Positions 28,193 to 36,110 of a DNA stretch of 64,000 nucleotides are shown one piece after another (the first letter of the stretch is position 1; every line of letters begins with the position of its first letter). The position numbers and the translations under genes were made by a program. The notes beneath the pieces were generated by a model. That model saw nothing but the letters and a program-made list of their open reading frames with translations, did not search any database and was not told the origin of the DNA. The stretch is taken from assembly GCA_021324445.1 (NCBI GenBank), contig JAJPJC010000233.1, forward strand, positions 1 through 64,000, given 5' to 3'. The DNA comes from Isosphaeraceae bacterium (lineage in GTDB: Bacteria; Planctomycetota; Planctomycetia; Isosphaerales; Isosphaeraceae).

Positions 28193-29326
28193 TCAAGAGC
28201 CAACCGCCCCCTCGCCCAGGACGTGACAACTCCGGGCCTTGATGATGAGGTGGACCGGGGCGCCGGGCTTCAGCTCGAGCTGCTCGACCGCCGGCTCGAC
28301 CAGGCTGACGATCCAGGCCAGGCCGCCGGTGCGGACCACGACCTCGGCCTCATGTCCATGGGGGGCGACCCGCTCGATGAGGCCGGGGATCTGGTTACGA
28401 GCAGAGAGGCCGGCGGTCGGCCCTTGGGCGAGTAGGATCTCGTCGGCCCGGATCGCGACCAGAAGCCGACTGCCGGGTGGCCGGTCGAGGAACGGGATGA
28501 TCAGCTCCGGACCTTCATCGAGCCGGAGCCGGCTGGCTCCGTGCTCCGGAGCGTGGCTCTCAACCACCGCGGCGAAGACGTTGCGAACGCCCTCGAACGA
28601 GATCGACCCGGTCGCGAGCCGTCCGGCCGAACTCAGGACGTCCAGGGGTGCTCCCTCGGCAACGATCTTCCCGTGCTCGAGAAGGAACAGCCGGGAGCCC
28701 AGGGCGATGGCCTCGGACGTGCTGTGCGTCACGTAGAGAACAGGGATCGCCTCGGCGCGCTGGACGGCGCGGAGGCGTTCGAGGAGCGCATGGCGGTTGG
28801 ACAGGTCCAGGGCTGAGACCGGTTCATCGCAGAGCAAGAGCCGAGGCCGAGGCGCCAGTGCCCGGGCCAGGCCGACGCGTTGCCGCTCGCCTCCGGAGAG
28901 AGTCATCGGTCGACGGTCGAGCAGTGCGCCGACACCGCAGAGCGTCGCGACCTCGGCCAGCCGGGCCTCAGCCTGGTCGCGCCGCCAGACCTTGAGCCCG
29001 AACCGGATGTTGGCCGCGACGCTCAAATGCGGGAAGAGCCAATCGTCCTGGAAGATCATCCCCACGCGACGACGGCGCAGCGGCCGATCGATCCGGCGCG
29101 CCGCGTCGAAGAGGGCCTCACCCTCCAGGTGGACATGGCCCGAGTCTGGGGTCGCCAGCCCGGCGATCAACCGCAGCAGCGTCGTCTTGCCAGCACCCGA
29201 CGGACCGAACACGACGCCAATCTCGCGACCGAGTCGTAGGACCACCTCCAGCGTCAAGCCGGAGTGGACCGGGTGCACCAGGCGCACATCCAGAACCTCG
29301 TCGGGATGTGGTCCACTCGCGCTCAC
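28193..29326 (-). CDS. modC: Molybdate ABC transporter ATP-binding protein
   Basis: 377-residue ABC ATPase that powers molybdate import. Walker A GPSGAGKT is at 41-48, the Q-loop reads VGMIFQDDWLFPHLSV, the signature is LSGGERQR and Walker B is LLLCDEPVSALD. The C-terminal region from about 290 (LLVAIRADEILLAQ, LIERVAPHGHEAEVVVRTGG, HLIIKARSCHVLG) is the molybdate-binding TOBE/Mop domain that separates ModC from sulfate or phosphate homologues. Its start overlaps the modB stop by 4 bp. Confidence 0.92.
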   Translation of the reverse strand: MSASGPHPDEVLDVRLVHPVHSGLTLEVVLRLGREIGVVFGPSGAGKTTLLRLIAGLATPDSGHVHLEGEALFDAARRIDRPLRRRRVGMIFQDDWLFPHLSVAANIRFGLKVWRRDQAEARLAEVATLCGVGALLDRRPMTLSGGERQRVGLARALAPRPRLLLCDEPVSALDLSNRHALLERLRAVQRAEAIPVLYVTHSTSEAIALGSRLFLLEHGKIVAEGAPLDVLSSAGRLATGSISFEGVRNVFAAVVESHAPEHGASRLRLDEGPELIIPFLDRPPGSRLLVAIRADEILLAQGPTAGLSARNQIPGLIERVAPHGHEAEVVVRTGGLAWIVSLVEPAVEQLELKPGAPVHLIIKARSCHVLGEGAVGS

Positions 29327-29991
29327 CGCGCCAGCCCTCGCGCCGGCAAGGTGCGCTGGACGATCACCAGCGCCAGGACCGAGACCAGCGAGATCCAGAA
29401 CGTCAGCCAGCCGGCGCGCGCCGCGTCATTGACCTGCACGGCGTCGTAAATCGCCAGCGCGGCCGTCTGGGTCAAGCCGGGGATGTTGCCCGCGACCATC
29501 AGGGTTGCACCGAAATCGCCCAGCGACCGGGCGAAGGCCAGCACGACCCCCGCGGCCAGCCCGCGCCAGGCCAGGGGAAGCGTCACCGCCCAGAACACCG
29601 AGGGCTCGCTCCGGCCCAGCAACCGGGCCACGTCCTCCAGAGCCGGGTCGACCGACTCGAACGCCCCCCGCGCCGGCAGCAAGAACAGCGGGAACGCCGC
29701 CACCGCCGAGGCCACCACCGCCCCGGACCAGTGGAAGACGATGGTGATCCCCATCGTGTGCTCCAGCCAGTGACCCACCGGTGCGCGACGGCCCAGGACC
29801 TGGAGCAGGTAATAGCCCAGCACCGTCGGGGGGAGGACCAGCGGCAGGACCAGGATCCCCGCGACCAGCGCCTTGCCCCGAAAGTTCACCCGCGCGAGAA
29901 CCCAGGCCACAGGCAGGCCAGCCGCGACGATCAACAGCGTCGCCAGCGACGCCACTCGCAACGAGAGCCCGAGGGGACCGAGGTCGCTCAT
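29323..29991 (-). CDS. modB: Molybdate ABC transporter permease
   Basis: 222 residues with about five or six membrane helices. It has the ModB-type opening LSLRVASLATLLIVAAGLPVAW, the LVLPPTVLGYYLL segment and the cytoplasmic EAA-type loop around DVARLLGRSEPSVFWAVTLPLAWRGL followed by ARSLGDFGATLMVAGNIPG. The ATG at 29991 has an AAGGAAGAAG ribosome-binding site. It overlaps modC, but it is separated from modA by a toxin-antitoxin pair on the opposite strand, so it probably needs its own promoter now. Confidence 0.93.
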   Translation of the reverse strand: MSDLGPLGLSLRVASLATLLIVAAGLPVAWVLARVNFRGKALVAGILVLPLVLPPTVLGYYLLQVLGRRAPVGHWLEHTMGITIVFHWSGAVVASAVAAFPLFLLPARGAFESVDPALEDVARLLGRSEPSVFWAVTLPLAWRGLAAGVVLAFARSLGDFGATLMVAGNIPGLTQTAALAIYDAVQVNDAARAGWLTFWISLVSVLALVIVQRTLPARGLAR

Positions 29992-30141
29992 GGCTTCTTC
30001 CTTCGTCAACGAGGCCGGGACGAGAGTGGCGCGGAAGAGGCGATCGCGGACAACCAAGATAGCGAAACCCGGGGCCGGTTGCGAGGCCGTGTCGGATGAG
30101 AGCGAGGCGAGTGCCAGAAGAGGAAGGTCCTCTAAGAAACC

Positions 30142-30169
30142 TTGACCAATGCCTGATGGCAGCTAGAAT
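30142..30169 (+). promoter_or_regulatory. Candidate promoter of the Xre/RES toxin-antitoxin operon
   Basis: TTGACC at 30142-30147 and TAGAAT at 30164-30169 with a 16-bp spacer, each 5 of 6 to sigma70 consensus. Transcription would begin near 30176, which leaves too little leader for the ATG at 30178 and supports the ATG at 30211 as the antitoxin start. The site lies in the divergent gap upstream of modB. Confidence 0.55.
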
Positions 30170-30210
30170 CCTTCCAGATGGCATCAACCCGACTCGGAAG
30201 TCCAGCGGCT

Positions 30211-30696
30211 ATGACCACGACCAAGGTGGCAGGAAGAATTCGTGACTCGGGGCAGGCTGGGCCGGCCTTGCCAGGGCATGGAGCGGGCCATTCGTATGTC
30301 AGTCTGCTCGGTCTGCGGACGTTCGACACCGCGGGCTTGCTCGAACGGGTCCACGCGGGACTCCCTTACCGCTCCTGGATTCAATTCCTTCAGAATACGC
30401 GCCTCCCGAAAGCGATGGCCATCCATCTGGTGGGCATCGCGCCCAGGACGATCGCGCGAAGGAAACAGGAAGGGCGGCTCCATCCGGATGAATCGGATCG
30501 ACTTGTCCGGGCCGCCCGCATCTTCTCCCAGGCCGTTGCCTTGTTCGCAGGGGACGACCAGGCGGCGCGAGAGTGGCTCTCCCGTCCCCAAGGGGCGCTC
30601 GGCGGATCGACGCCCGTCGACTATGCGGCCTCGGAGATCGGGGCGCGGGAGGTCGAGAATCTCATTGGCCGACTTGAGCACGGGATCCCGACCTGA
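30211..30696 (+). CDS. Xre/MbcA/ParS-type antitoxin
   Basis: 161 residues with the two-part layout of ParS/MbcA/Xre antitoxins. A helix-turn-helix region includes MAIHLVGIAPRTIARRKQEGRLHPDESDRL (residues about 70-100), followed by the DUF2384 C-terminal domain with VRAARIFSQAVALFAGDDQAAREWLSRPQGALGGSTPVDYA, which binds and blocks the toxin. The ATG at 30211 has GGAAG about ten bases upstream and fits the candidate promoter. It overlaps the RES toxin by one base (TGATG), the classic pairing. Confidence 0.9.
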   Translation: MTTTKVAGRIRDSGQAGPALPGHGAGHSYVSLLGLRTFDTAGLLERVHAGLPYRSWIQFLQNTRLPKAMAIHLVGIAPRTIARRKQEGRLHPDESDRLVRAARIFSQAVALFAGDDQAAREWLSRPQGALGGSTPVDYAASEIGAREVENLIGRLEHGIPT

Positions 30697-31157
30697 TGCC
30701 CCAAGCCTGGCGCATCATCAAGCGGAAGTACGCGGCTCACGCCTTCGACGGCGAAGGCTCACGGCTCTACGGCAGTCGCTGGACCAGTCCTGGCCAGGCC
30801 GTCAGCTTCGCCGCGGAGAGCCTCTCGCTCGCGACGCTGGAGGTGCTGGTCCACCTCCAGTCGAGTGCGCCTCTGGCCGACTACGTCGTTTTCCGCGTTG
30901 GCTTCCCCGATCACCTGATCGAGGACCTGGACCGGTCGCGCCTGCCACCCACCTGGCGGGATTCGCCAGCGCCCCCGGAACTCCAGGCCCTCGGCGATGC
31001 CTGGGTTCGCTGTGCATCGTCGCTGCTCCTGCGTGTGCCCAGCGTCATCGTTCCCCATGAGCATAATTATCTCATCAACGCGGTGCACCCGCAATTCGCC
31101 ACGCTGATCATCGACGGCCCAGTTCCGCTCGATGTCGATCCTCGGGTCTTCCAGTGA
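30696..31157 (+). CDS. RES-domain toxin
   Basis: 153-residue RES toxin. Proteins of this family degrade or modify NAD+. The family residues are visible: Arg in YGSRWTSPGQAVSF, Glu in LSLATLEVLVHL, and Ser in LLRVPSVIVPHEHNYLINAVHP. Length is normal and the C terminus (DGPVPLDVDPRVFQ) is complete. It is translationally coupled to the antitoxin. Its last 50 bp are also used, on the other strand, by the end of modA, which fits insertion of the pair into a former modA-modB operon. Confidence 0.92.
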   Translation: MPQAWRIIKRKYAAHAFDGEGSRLYGSRWTSPGQAVSFAAESLSLATLEVLVHLQSSAPLADYVVFRVGFPDHLIEDLDRSRLPPTWRDSPAPPELQALGDAWVRCASSLLLRVPSVIVPHEHNYLINAVHPQFATLIIDGPVPLDVDPRVFQ

Positions 31158-32034
31158 TGCCACTGTGAGGGTTGCCGGCCGGCGTTGGGACCGGCTGGAA
31201 GCCGAACTCCTTCAAGATCGCCTGGCCGTCTTCGCCCAGGATGAACCGGATGAACGCCTCGGCATCCGCCGGCCGCGGCGTGGTCGCGACGATCCCCAGC
31301 GCCTGCACGATCGGGTCGTAGAGCCCCGGGTCGAGTTCGACCAACCGGATCCCGGGGACCGTCGCGATCGCGCGGCCGACCAGGGCGGCCTCGGCATCTC
31401 CCTTCTGAGCATAAAGCAGGGCCTGGCGGACCGACTCGGCCAGGACGATCTTCGACTCGAGCCGGGTCCACAAGCCGGACCGTTCCAACGCTTGTTGGCC
31501 CGCCTTCCCATAGGGGGCGGTGGCCGGGTTGGCCAGGGCGATCTTCTTCACCTCGGGCTCGGACAGGTCGGCGAGCGTGCGGACCCGGTCACCCACCTCA
31601 TGATAAACGGCCAGGACCAGCGAGCCGCGCGCATAAGGATGGACCGACTCCGGCCGGATGAAGCCGCCGCCGGCCAGGTCGCGGACGAAGGCCTCGTTGG
31701 CCGCCAGGAAGACGTCGAACGGCGCGCCTTGCTTGATCTGCTCGGCGAGTTGTCCGGATGCCTGAAACACCGGGGGACTGGTCGCGATGCCGGTCCGGGC
31801 CTGGAATCGTTCCAGGAGCCTCGGCAAGGCCAACTGCAAGTCGCTGGCCGCCGCCAGTCGCAACGCAGCGGCCGAGTTACCCCTGGCCACCACTCCCGGA
31901 GCCGGACCAGCACCAGGCGCCACGCCGACATCCGCAGGCCGGCCACAACCGAGAAACCATAACGACATCATCGCCAGCATCCAACCCTGCGCCCAGAGGG
32001 GTTTCGAGCGCAACATCCGACTCTGTCGTCTCAT
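31108..32034 (-). CDS. modA: Molybdate ABC transporter substrate-binding lipoprotein
   Basis: 308 residues. A lipoprotein signal (WMLAMMSLWFLGCG, lipobox Cys) is followed by the periplasmic molybdate-binding fold: LRLAAASDLQLALPRLLERF, PVFQASGQLAEQIKQGAPFDVFLAANE, IALANPATAPYGKAGQQALE and a C-terminal EAFIRFILGEDGQAILKEFGF. The ATG at 32034 has GGAGGAAT upstream. The natural end of the family is near FGFQPVP; here about 14 further residues (from GRPEDRHRAELGRR) are read from the antisense strand of the RES toxin gene, so the 3' end seems to have been rewritten by that insertion. Confidence 0.88.
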   Translation of the reverse strand: MRRQSRMLRSKPLWAQGWMLAMMSLWFLGCGRPADVGVAPGAGPAPGVVARGNSAAALRLAAASDLQLALPRLLERFQARTGIATSPPVFQASGQLAEQIKQGAPFDVFLAANEAFVRDLAGGGFIRPESVHPYARGSLVLAVYHEVGDRVRTLADLSEPEVKKIALANPATAPYGKAGQQALERSGLWTRLESKIVLAESVRQALLYAQKGDAEAALVGRAIATVPGIRLVELDPGLYDPIVQALGIVATTPRPADAEAFIRFILGEDGQAILKEFGFQPVPTPAGNPHSGITGRPEDRHRAELGRR

Positions 32035-32252
32035 CGGTCTGATTCCTCCCAAGGGCTGCCGTCTCCCGAGGCATCCTAGGCGGGGAGGCGCATAACCGTC
32101 AACCGCCTCGGATTGCGGCTCAAGAACGAATCAGGTAAGACGAAGAGACAGTGTGTGCGCAAGTCAAAGCGGTTACCAACGGACTCGGGGGACACGATCC
32201 AGGACGCCCGATCGCCCCCGGTCGAACCTGAATCCGGAAAGGCCTTGCCAGG

Positions 32253-33725
32253 ATGAAGCTGGACCAATTCTTTCGCCACCACGGGATCGCCGGCAACCCG
32301 TTCAGCGAGGAGGATGCGCAGACGGACACCGTCTTCAAACGGCGATGCCTGACCACGATCCACCACCCGGCCTGGAACAAGTTCTTCGGCAGCCCGGTCG
32401 ATCCGTCGACGGCGCTGGTCTTCGGGGAGAAAGGCAGCGGCAAGACCGCCTTGCGGCTCCAGGCCAGCTCCGAGCTGGAATCGCACAATCAACACAACCC
32501 GGACGAACGGGTCTTCGTCATCTCGTATGACGATTTCAACCCGTATCTGGACAACTGTCGGGCGGCGATCCGAGCGGCGGACATGAACCAGGTCCTGACG
32601 AAGTGGCGGCTCTCCGACCACATGGACGCGATCCTCTCGCTGGGCGTGACCCGGCTGGTCGACTTGTTGACGACGGAGAAGATCGGCCTCTCGTCCCTGA
32701 GCCTGGACCAACGCCGCGACTTGCTGTTGCTGGCGGCTTTGTACGATGCCTCGACGGGCGAGCCGATTGCCCGGCGCTGGGGCCGGTTGCGACGCCGCTC
32801 GGGCTTCCGGCCGCTCTGGACCCGCCGCGACTTGCAGATCGGCGTCGGTACGACCCTCCTGGTCATCGGCCTGATCGCGATGTTTCCGTCCCTGCTGAAG
32901 GTGAGCATTCTCCCCTGGCTGCTGGTCCCGATCCTGGCCGGCTGGGTCTACTGGGGCTGGCGGCTGGCCCGCGCCGAGTGGTTTGCGCGCGACATCCGCA
33001 AGGGATTGCGGGTGCTCAATCGCGACCCGTCGGCCCTGCGCTGGGAGCTGCTCTGGTTCAAGCCAACCGAGCTGAGTGGCCAGCCGCTGCCGACCGCGTC
33101 CCGGATCGGCGCCGAGGAACGCTATGAGCTGCTGCGGAAGTTCCAGGGGGTCCTGCACACCCTGGGCTACGCGGGGATCGTCGTGCTGATCGACCGGGTC
33201 GACGAGCCGCAGCAAGTCGAAGGCGACCCCCGCAAGATGCGCGCCTTGATCTGGCCGCTGCTGGACCACAAGTTCCTCCGCCACCCGGGCATCGGCGTGA
33301 AGCTCCTGCTGCCGATCGAGCTGGCCTATTACCTCGAGAAGGAGGACAAGGAGTTCTACGACCGCGCGCGGCCGGACAAGCTGAACATGATCAAGCCGCT
33401 GCGCTGGACCGGCCCGTCGCTGTACGATCTGGCCAGCGACCGGCTCCGCGCCTGCCACCCCGAGCCGTCCAGCAATGGCGACGCGCCCCGGCTCCGCCGG
33501 TTCATCGACGAAGCCATCAGCGACGATTACCTCAAGGACGCCCTGGGCAACCTCCGCACCCCCCGACACCTCTTCAAGTTCCTGCACCGGCTGATCGAAG
33601 AACACTGCCACCGCCATACCGAGGACAACCCCCGCTGGACCATCGACTACGATACGTTCCGCACCACGTACGCGGCTTATATGCGCGACCTCGAGGCCTT
33701 CGACCGCGGGTACGGACATGGGTAG
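32253..33725 (+). CDS. Membrane-anchored P-loop ATPase of unknown role
   Basis: 490 residues that I cannot assign to a named family. A Walker A motif GEKGSGKT (58-65) lies in the N-terminal part and a likely Walker B, GIVVLIDRVDE, at about 308-318, so an insert of some 240 residues separates them. The insert contains two hydrophobic helices at about 196-214 and 218-236, which would anchor the protein to the membrane with both nucleotide motifs on the same side. The C-terminal part is rich in charged helices (RTPRHLFKFLHRLIEEHC). This layout resembles KAP-type or STAND-like membrane ATPases only in outline. It is followed by a Uma2 gene. Confidence 0.65.
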   Translation: MKLDQFFRHHGIAGNPFSEEDAQTDTVFKRRCLTTIHHPAWNKFFGSPVDPSTALVFGEKGSGKTALRLQASSELESHNQHNPDERVFVISYDDFNPYLDNCRAAIRAADMNQVLTKWRLSDHMDAILSLGVTRLVDLLTTEKIGLSSLSLDQRRDLLLLAALYDASTGEPIARRWGRLRRRSGFRPLWTRRDLQIGVGTTLLVIGLIAMFPSLLKVSILPWLLVPILAGWVYWGWRLARAEWFARDIRKGLRVLNRDPSALRWELLWFKPTELSGQPLPTASRIGAEERYELLRKFQGVLHTLGYAGIVVLIDRVDEPQQVEGDPRKMRALIWPLLDHKFLRHPGIGVKLLLPIELAYYLEKEDKEFYDRARPDKLNMIKPLRWTGPSLYDLASDRLRACHPEPSSNGDAPRLRRFIDEAISDDYLKDALGNLRTPRHLFKFLHRLIEEHCHRHTEDNPRWTIDYDTFRTTYAAYMRDLEAFDRGYGHG

Positions 33726-33789
33726 AATCGAGGATGAAGCCGGCATTCGAACCGGCCGGTTTCGAAGCCTTTCCTGGAAGACGACGATC

Positions 33790-34446
33790 ATGGCGACGGG
33801 CTACAAGAAAGCGAGAACCAAGCCGAGACCCGAGCCGGAGCCGTTCGAGGCCGAGCCGACGTGGGAGATCGCGCGATTGTTTCCGCCCCAGGGCATGTGG
33901 AGCGAGGAAGAATTCTTCGCGCTGCCCAACAATCACCGCATCGAATTCTCCAATGGCCGATTGGAATTCCTGCCGACGCCGACGATCTACCACCAACTGA
34001 TCCTGCAGTTCCTCTATGAAGAGTTGAAGGCATTCGTCAAGGCCAGGAAATTGGGGATAGTAGTCCTCACTGGTTACAAGGTGCGGGTTCAGCGCAGGAT
34101 GTACCGCGAGCCGGACATCCTGTTCATCAGCGCCAAGCACATGTCAGGGACCGGCAAGCAATACTGCAAGAAAGCCGACCTTGTCATTGAGATCGTCAGC
34201 GAGGAGAACCGCCCGCACGACATCACGAAGAAACGGGGCGAATATGAGCGGGGCGGCATCCCCGAATGCTGGATCGTCGACCCCGAGAAGGAGACGATCA
34301 CCGTGCTGGTGCTCAAGCCCAGGAAGAAGACCTACGCGGAACACGGTGTCTTCGCCAAGGGCGATCGGGCCACGTCGAAGCTGCTGCCCGGCTTCAGCGT
34401 CGATGTCACCACGGCTGTGACGCAGAAACCCGAGCTGCCGGAGTAA
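33790..34446 (+). CDS. Uma2 family protein
   Basis: 218 residues, similar in layout to the product at 4225: LFPPQGMWSEEEFFALPNNHRIEFSNG, TIYHQLILQFLYEEL, YREPDILFISAKH (metal Asp), LVIEIVSEENRPHDITKKRGEYERGG and CWIVDPEKETITVL. The N terminus before the fold is basic (YKKARTKPRPEPEP). The ATG at 33790 with GGAAG nine bases upstream is used; a longer frame from 33718 would overlap the ATPase gene by 8 bp. Function unknown. Confidence 0.85.
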   Translation: MATGYKKARTKPRPEPEPFEAEPTWEIARLFPPQGMWSEEEFFALPNNHRIEFSNGRLEFLPTPTIYHQLILQFLYEELKAFVKARKLGIVVLTGYKVRVQRRMYREPDILFISAKHMSGTGKQYCKKADLVIEIVSEENRPHDITKKRGEYERGGIPECWIVDPEKETITVLVLKPRKKTYAEHGVFAKGDRATSKLLPGFSVDVTTAVTQKPELPE

Positions 34447-34494
34447 CGACTCTTCGCTTGACACCGAGGTCCCTCACCTGCCGAGGGTGCGACC

Positions 34495-34878
34495 ATGACG
34501 ACTCCACGCCCTTCGATCGGTCGGGAGCTCGGGCGTGGCGCCGAAGGAGTTGTCTACGACAACCTGGAGGATCCGGGCACGGTCGTCAAGGTGTTCCACC
34601 CGGGCGGGACATCCCCGTTCCAGGCCCGAAACGAATTCCAGAACCTAGAGAAGGCGCGGGCGATTCGTCCGGACAACGTAGTCAAGGCTCAGGCCCCTGC
34701 TGACCCGCGACAGGGGTGGCTTGTCAAGGAGAAAGTGCTTCCAACGGATGTGCTGGAGGATTGGGCTCGGAGCGTGCAACTGCTTCAAGATCTCCAGAAC
34801 TTCCATGATGCTCGAAACAACCTGTTGTGGGGCACCACAGCAAACAATCCGACGCCCAGATGGGTCCTGATTGAGTAG
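34495..34878 (+). CDS. Short kinase-like protein, possible orphan toxin module
   Basis: 127 residues. The first half resembles the N lobe of a protein-kinase-like fold: IGRELGRGAEGVVYDNLEDP (glycine loop) and TVVKVFHPGG (lysine). It continues with ARNEFQNLEKARAIRPDNVVKAQAP and ends PTPRWVLIE. A full kinase C lobe is missing, and no HRD or DFG motif is present. Fragments of this kind occur as C-terminal toxin modules of polymorphic (Rhs-like) proteins; finding one alone, directly before another small gene, suggests an orphan toxin/immunity cassette. This is inference from pattern memory and needs a profile search. Confidence 0.5.
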   Translation: MTTPRPSIGRELGRGAEGVVYDNLEDPGTVVKVFHPGGTSPFQARNEFQNLEKARAIRPDNVVKAQAPADPRQGWLVKEKVLPTDVLEDWARSVQLLQDLQNFHDARNNLLWGTTANNPTPRWVLIE

Positions 34879-34916
34879 GGCCGCAGTTCCGTTCAACACA
34901 GACAGGAGGAAAACTC

Positions 34917-35303
34917 ATGGACCCGACCGAGAACTCACGAGCGGTCGCCCAGGAACTCGTTTCCTGTGCCCAACACCATGGAGTCGATCTCGAGCCTTTC
35001 CGTTCAGACGGTCACTTTCAGAAGGGCCGGAGATGGATCGAGTTGTGGCGAAAGGACGAGCTCCCATGCAGTGGCCGTGCCGATGAATCGGAGGGAACGC
35101 TTCACTACAACATGCAAGGGCCCATTGACGTCCTTCCCCGTAAACTCAAGGATTCTGCCGACGCGTTCCATGGGGCTTGGACCGAGGCAGGGACGTTCGA
35201 GAGTCTCGAACAGGCTGTTGACTTCGTGAAGGCCTGGGTGGTCGAGCGAAAAGAGGTGGATGAGCTGCCCGACCGATTCGTGAGGCGCTATGGGATTTTA
35301 TGA
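34917..35303 (+). CDS. Small protein of unknown function (possible immunity partner)
   Basis: 128 residues not recognised. It is acidic, has no signal or membrane segment, and shows segments such as RRWIELWRKDELPCSG and AFHGAWTEAGTFESLEQAVDFVKAWV typical of small alpha/beta proteins. An AGGAGGAAA ribosome-binding site precedes the ATG at 34917. It starts 38 bp after the kinase-like gene and is probably co-expressed, which fits an immunity protein role but does not prove it. Confidence 0.5.
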   Translation: MDPTENSRAVAQELVSCAQHHGVDLEPFRSDGHFQKGRRWIELWRKDELPCSGRADESEGTLHYNMQGPIDVLPRKLKDSADAFHGAWTEAGTFESLEQAVDFVKAWVVERKEVDELPDRFVRRYGIL

Positions 35304-35321
35304 TCACCCCTGGGGCCGGAA

Positions 35322-35981
35322 TCACCCCGGTTCGATTCGCTCCAGGCGGGCCAGCAAGGTCCGCTGGCTCGGGTCGAACTCGACAACGGCGATCGAGCCC
35401 TCGGGCGTGGCGCCGACGTTGATGACCTGGCGGCCGTCCTTGAGGGTCCGCTCCTGGGCGACGTGGAGGTGGCCGCAGAGATGGAGCCGGGGCGTGATCG
35501 TCTTGTTCGCCTCGAGGAAGCAGCGCTGACCACCGTGCCGGCCGGCGGGGGTGAGGTCGGCCAGGCCGACCGGGCAGGCATGGGTGATCAGGATGTCGAC
35601 CGGCCCGGACCGGGCGATGCGGGCCGCCGCGTCGGCCACGTCGGCATCGGTCACATAGTGGGGCTTGGCGTGCGACTTGGCCCAGATCCCACCGATCGCC
35701 GCCACCCGGAGACCGGCGACCTCCCGCACGCCGCCCTGGTCCAGCAGCACCGCCGATCCGTCCCGGTTCTCCAGGCGGGCGAGGAGGTCGAGCGAGTCGT
35801 GATTGCCGAAGGTTGTGTAGACCGGCGCGGCTGCAAGCAAGGCCCTGAAGAGGGACTCGTCGACGTCTTCGGGGTCGCCCCAGTCGCCGCAGGACAGGAT
35901 CACGTCGGGGTGTTGGCGATCGCAGGCGCGCCGCGCCGATTCCAGGTTGCCGTGCAAGTCGCTCACGACCAGGAGGCGCAT
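35322..35981 (-). CDS. Calcineurin-like metallophosphoesterase
   Basis: 219 residues with all five metallophosphoesterase motifs in order: SDLHGN near the N terminus, CGDWGD, GNHD, THACP and CGHLHV near the C terminus. These bind two metal ions that cleave phosphoester bonds. It resembles the compact YfcE/MPP-like single-domain enzymes; substrate unknown. It is convergent with the small gene ending at 35303. Confidence 0.85.
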   Translation of the reverse strand: MRLLVVSDLHGNLESARRACDRQHPDVILSCGDWGDPEDVDESLFRALLAAAPVYTTFGNHDSLDLLARLENRDGSAVLLDQGGVREVAGLRVAAIGGIWAKSHAKPHYVTDADVADAAARIARSGPVDILITHACPVGLADLTPAGRHGGQRCFLEANKTITPRLHLCGHLHVAQERTLKDGRQVINVGATPEGSIAVVEFDPSQRTLLARLERIEPG

Positions 35982-36110
35982 CGGGGTCGATCTCCCAACT
36001 CGGCCATGGTCCTGGACCCGATCGGGGAATCGACATCACCCGGGAAGCGATCGGACCTCCTGTCGAGTATGAGGCAAGCGGGAAGGAATCGGCAACAGGC
36101 ACGTCCGGCC

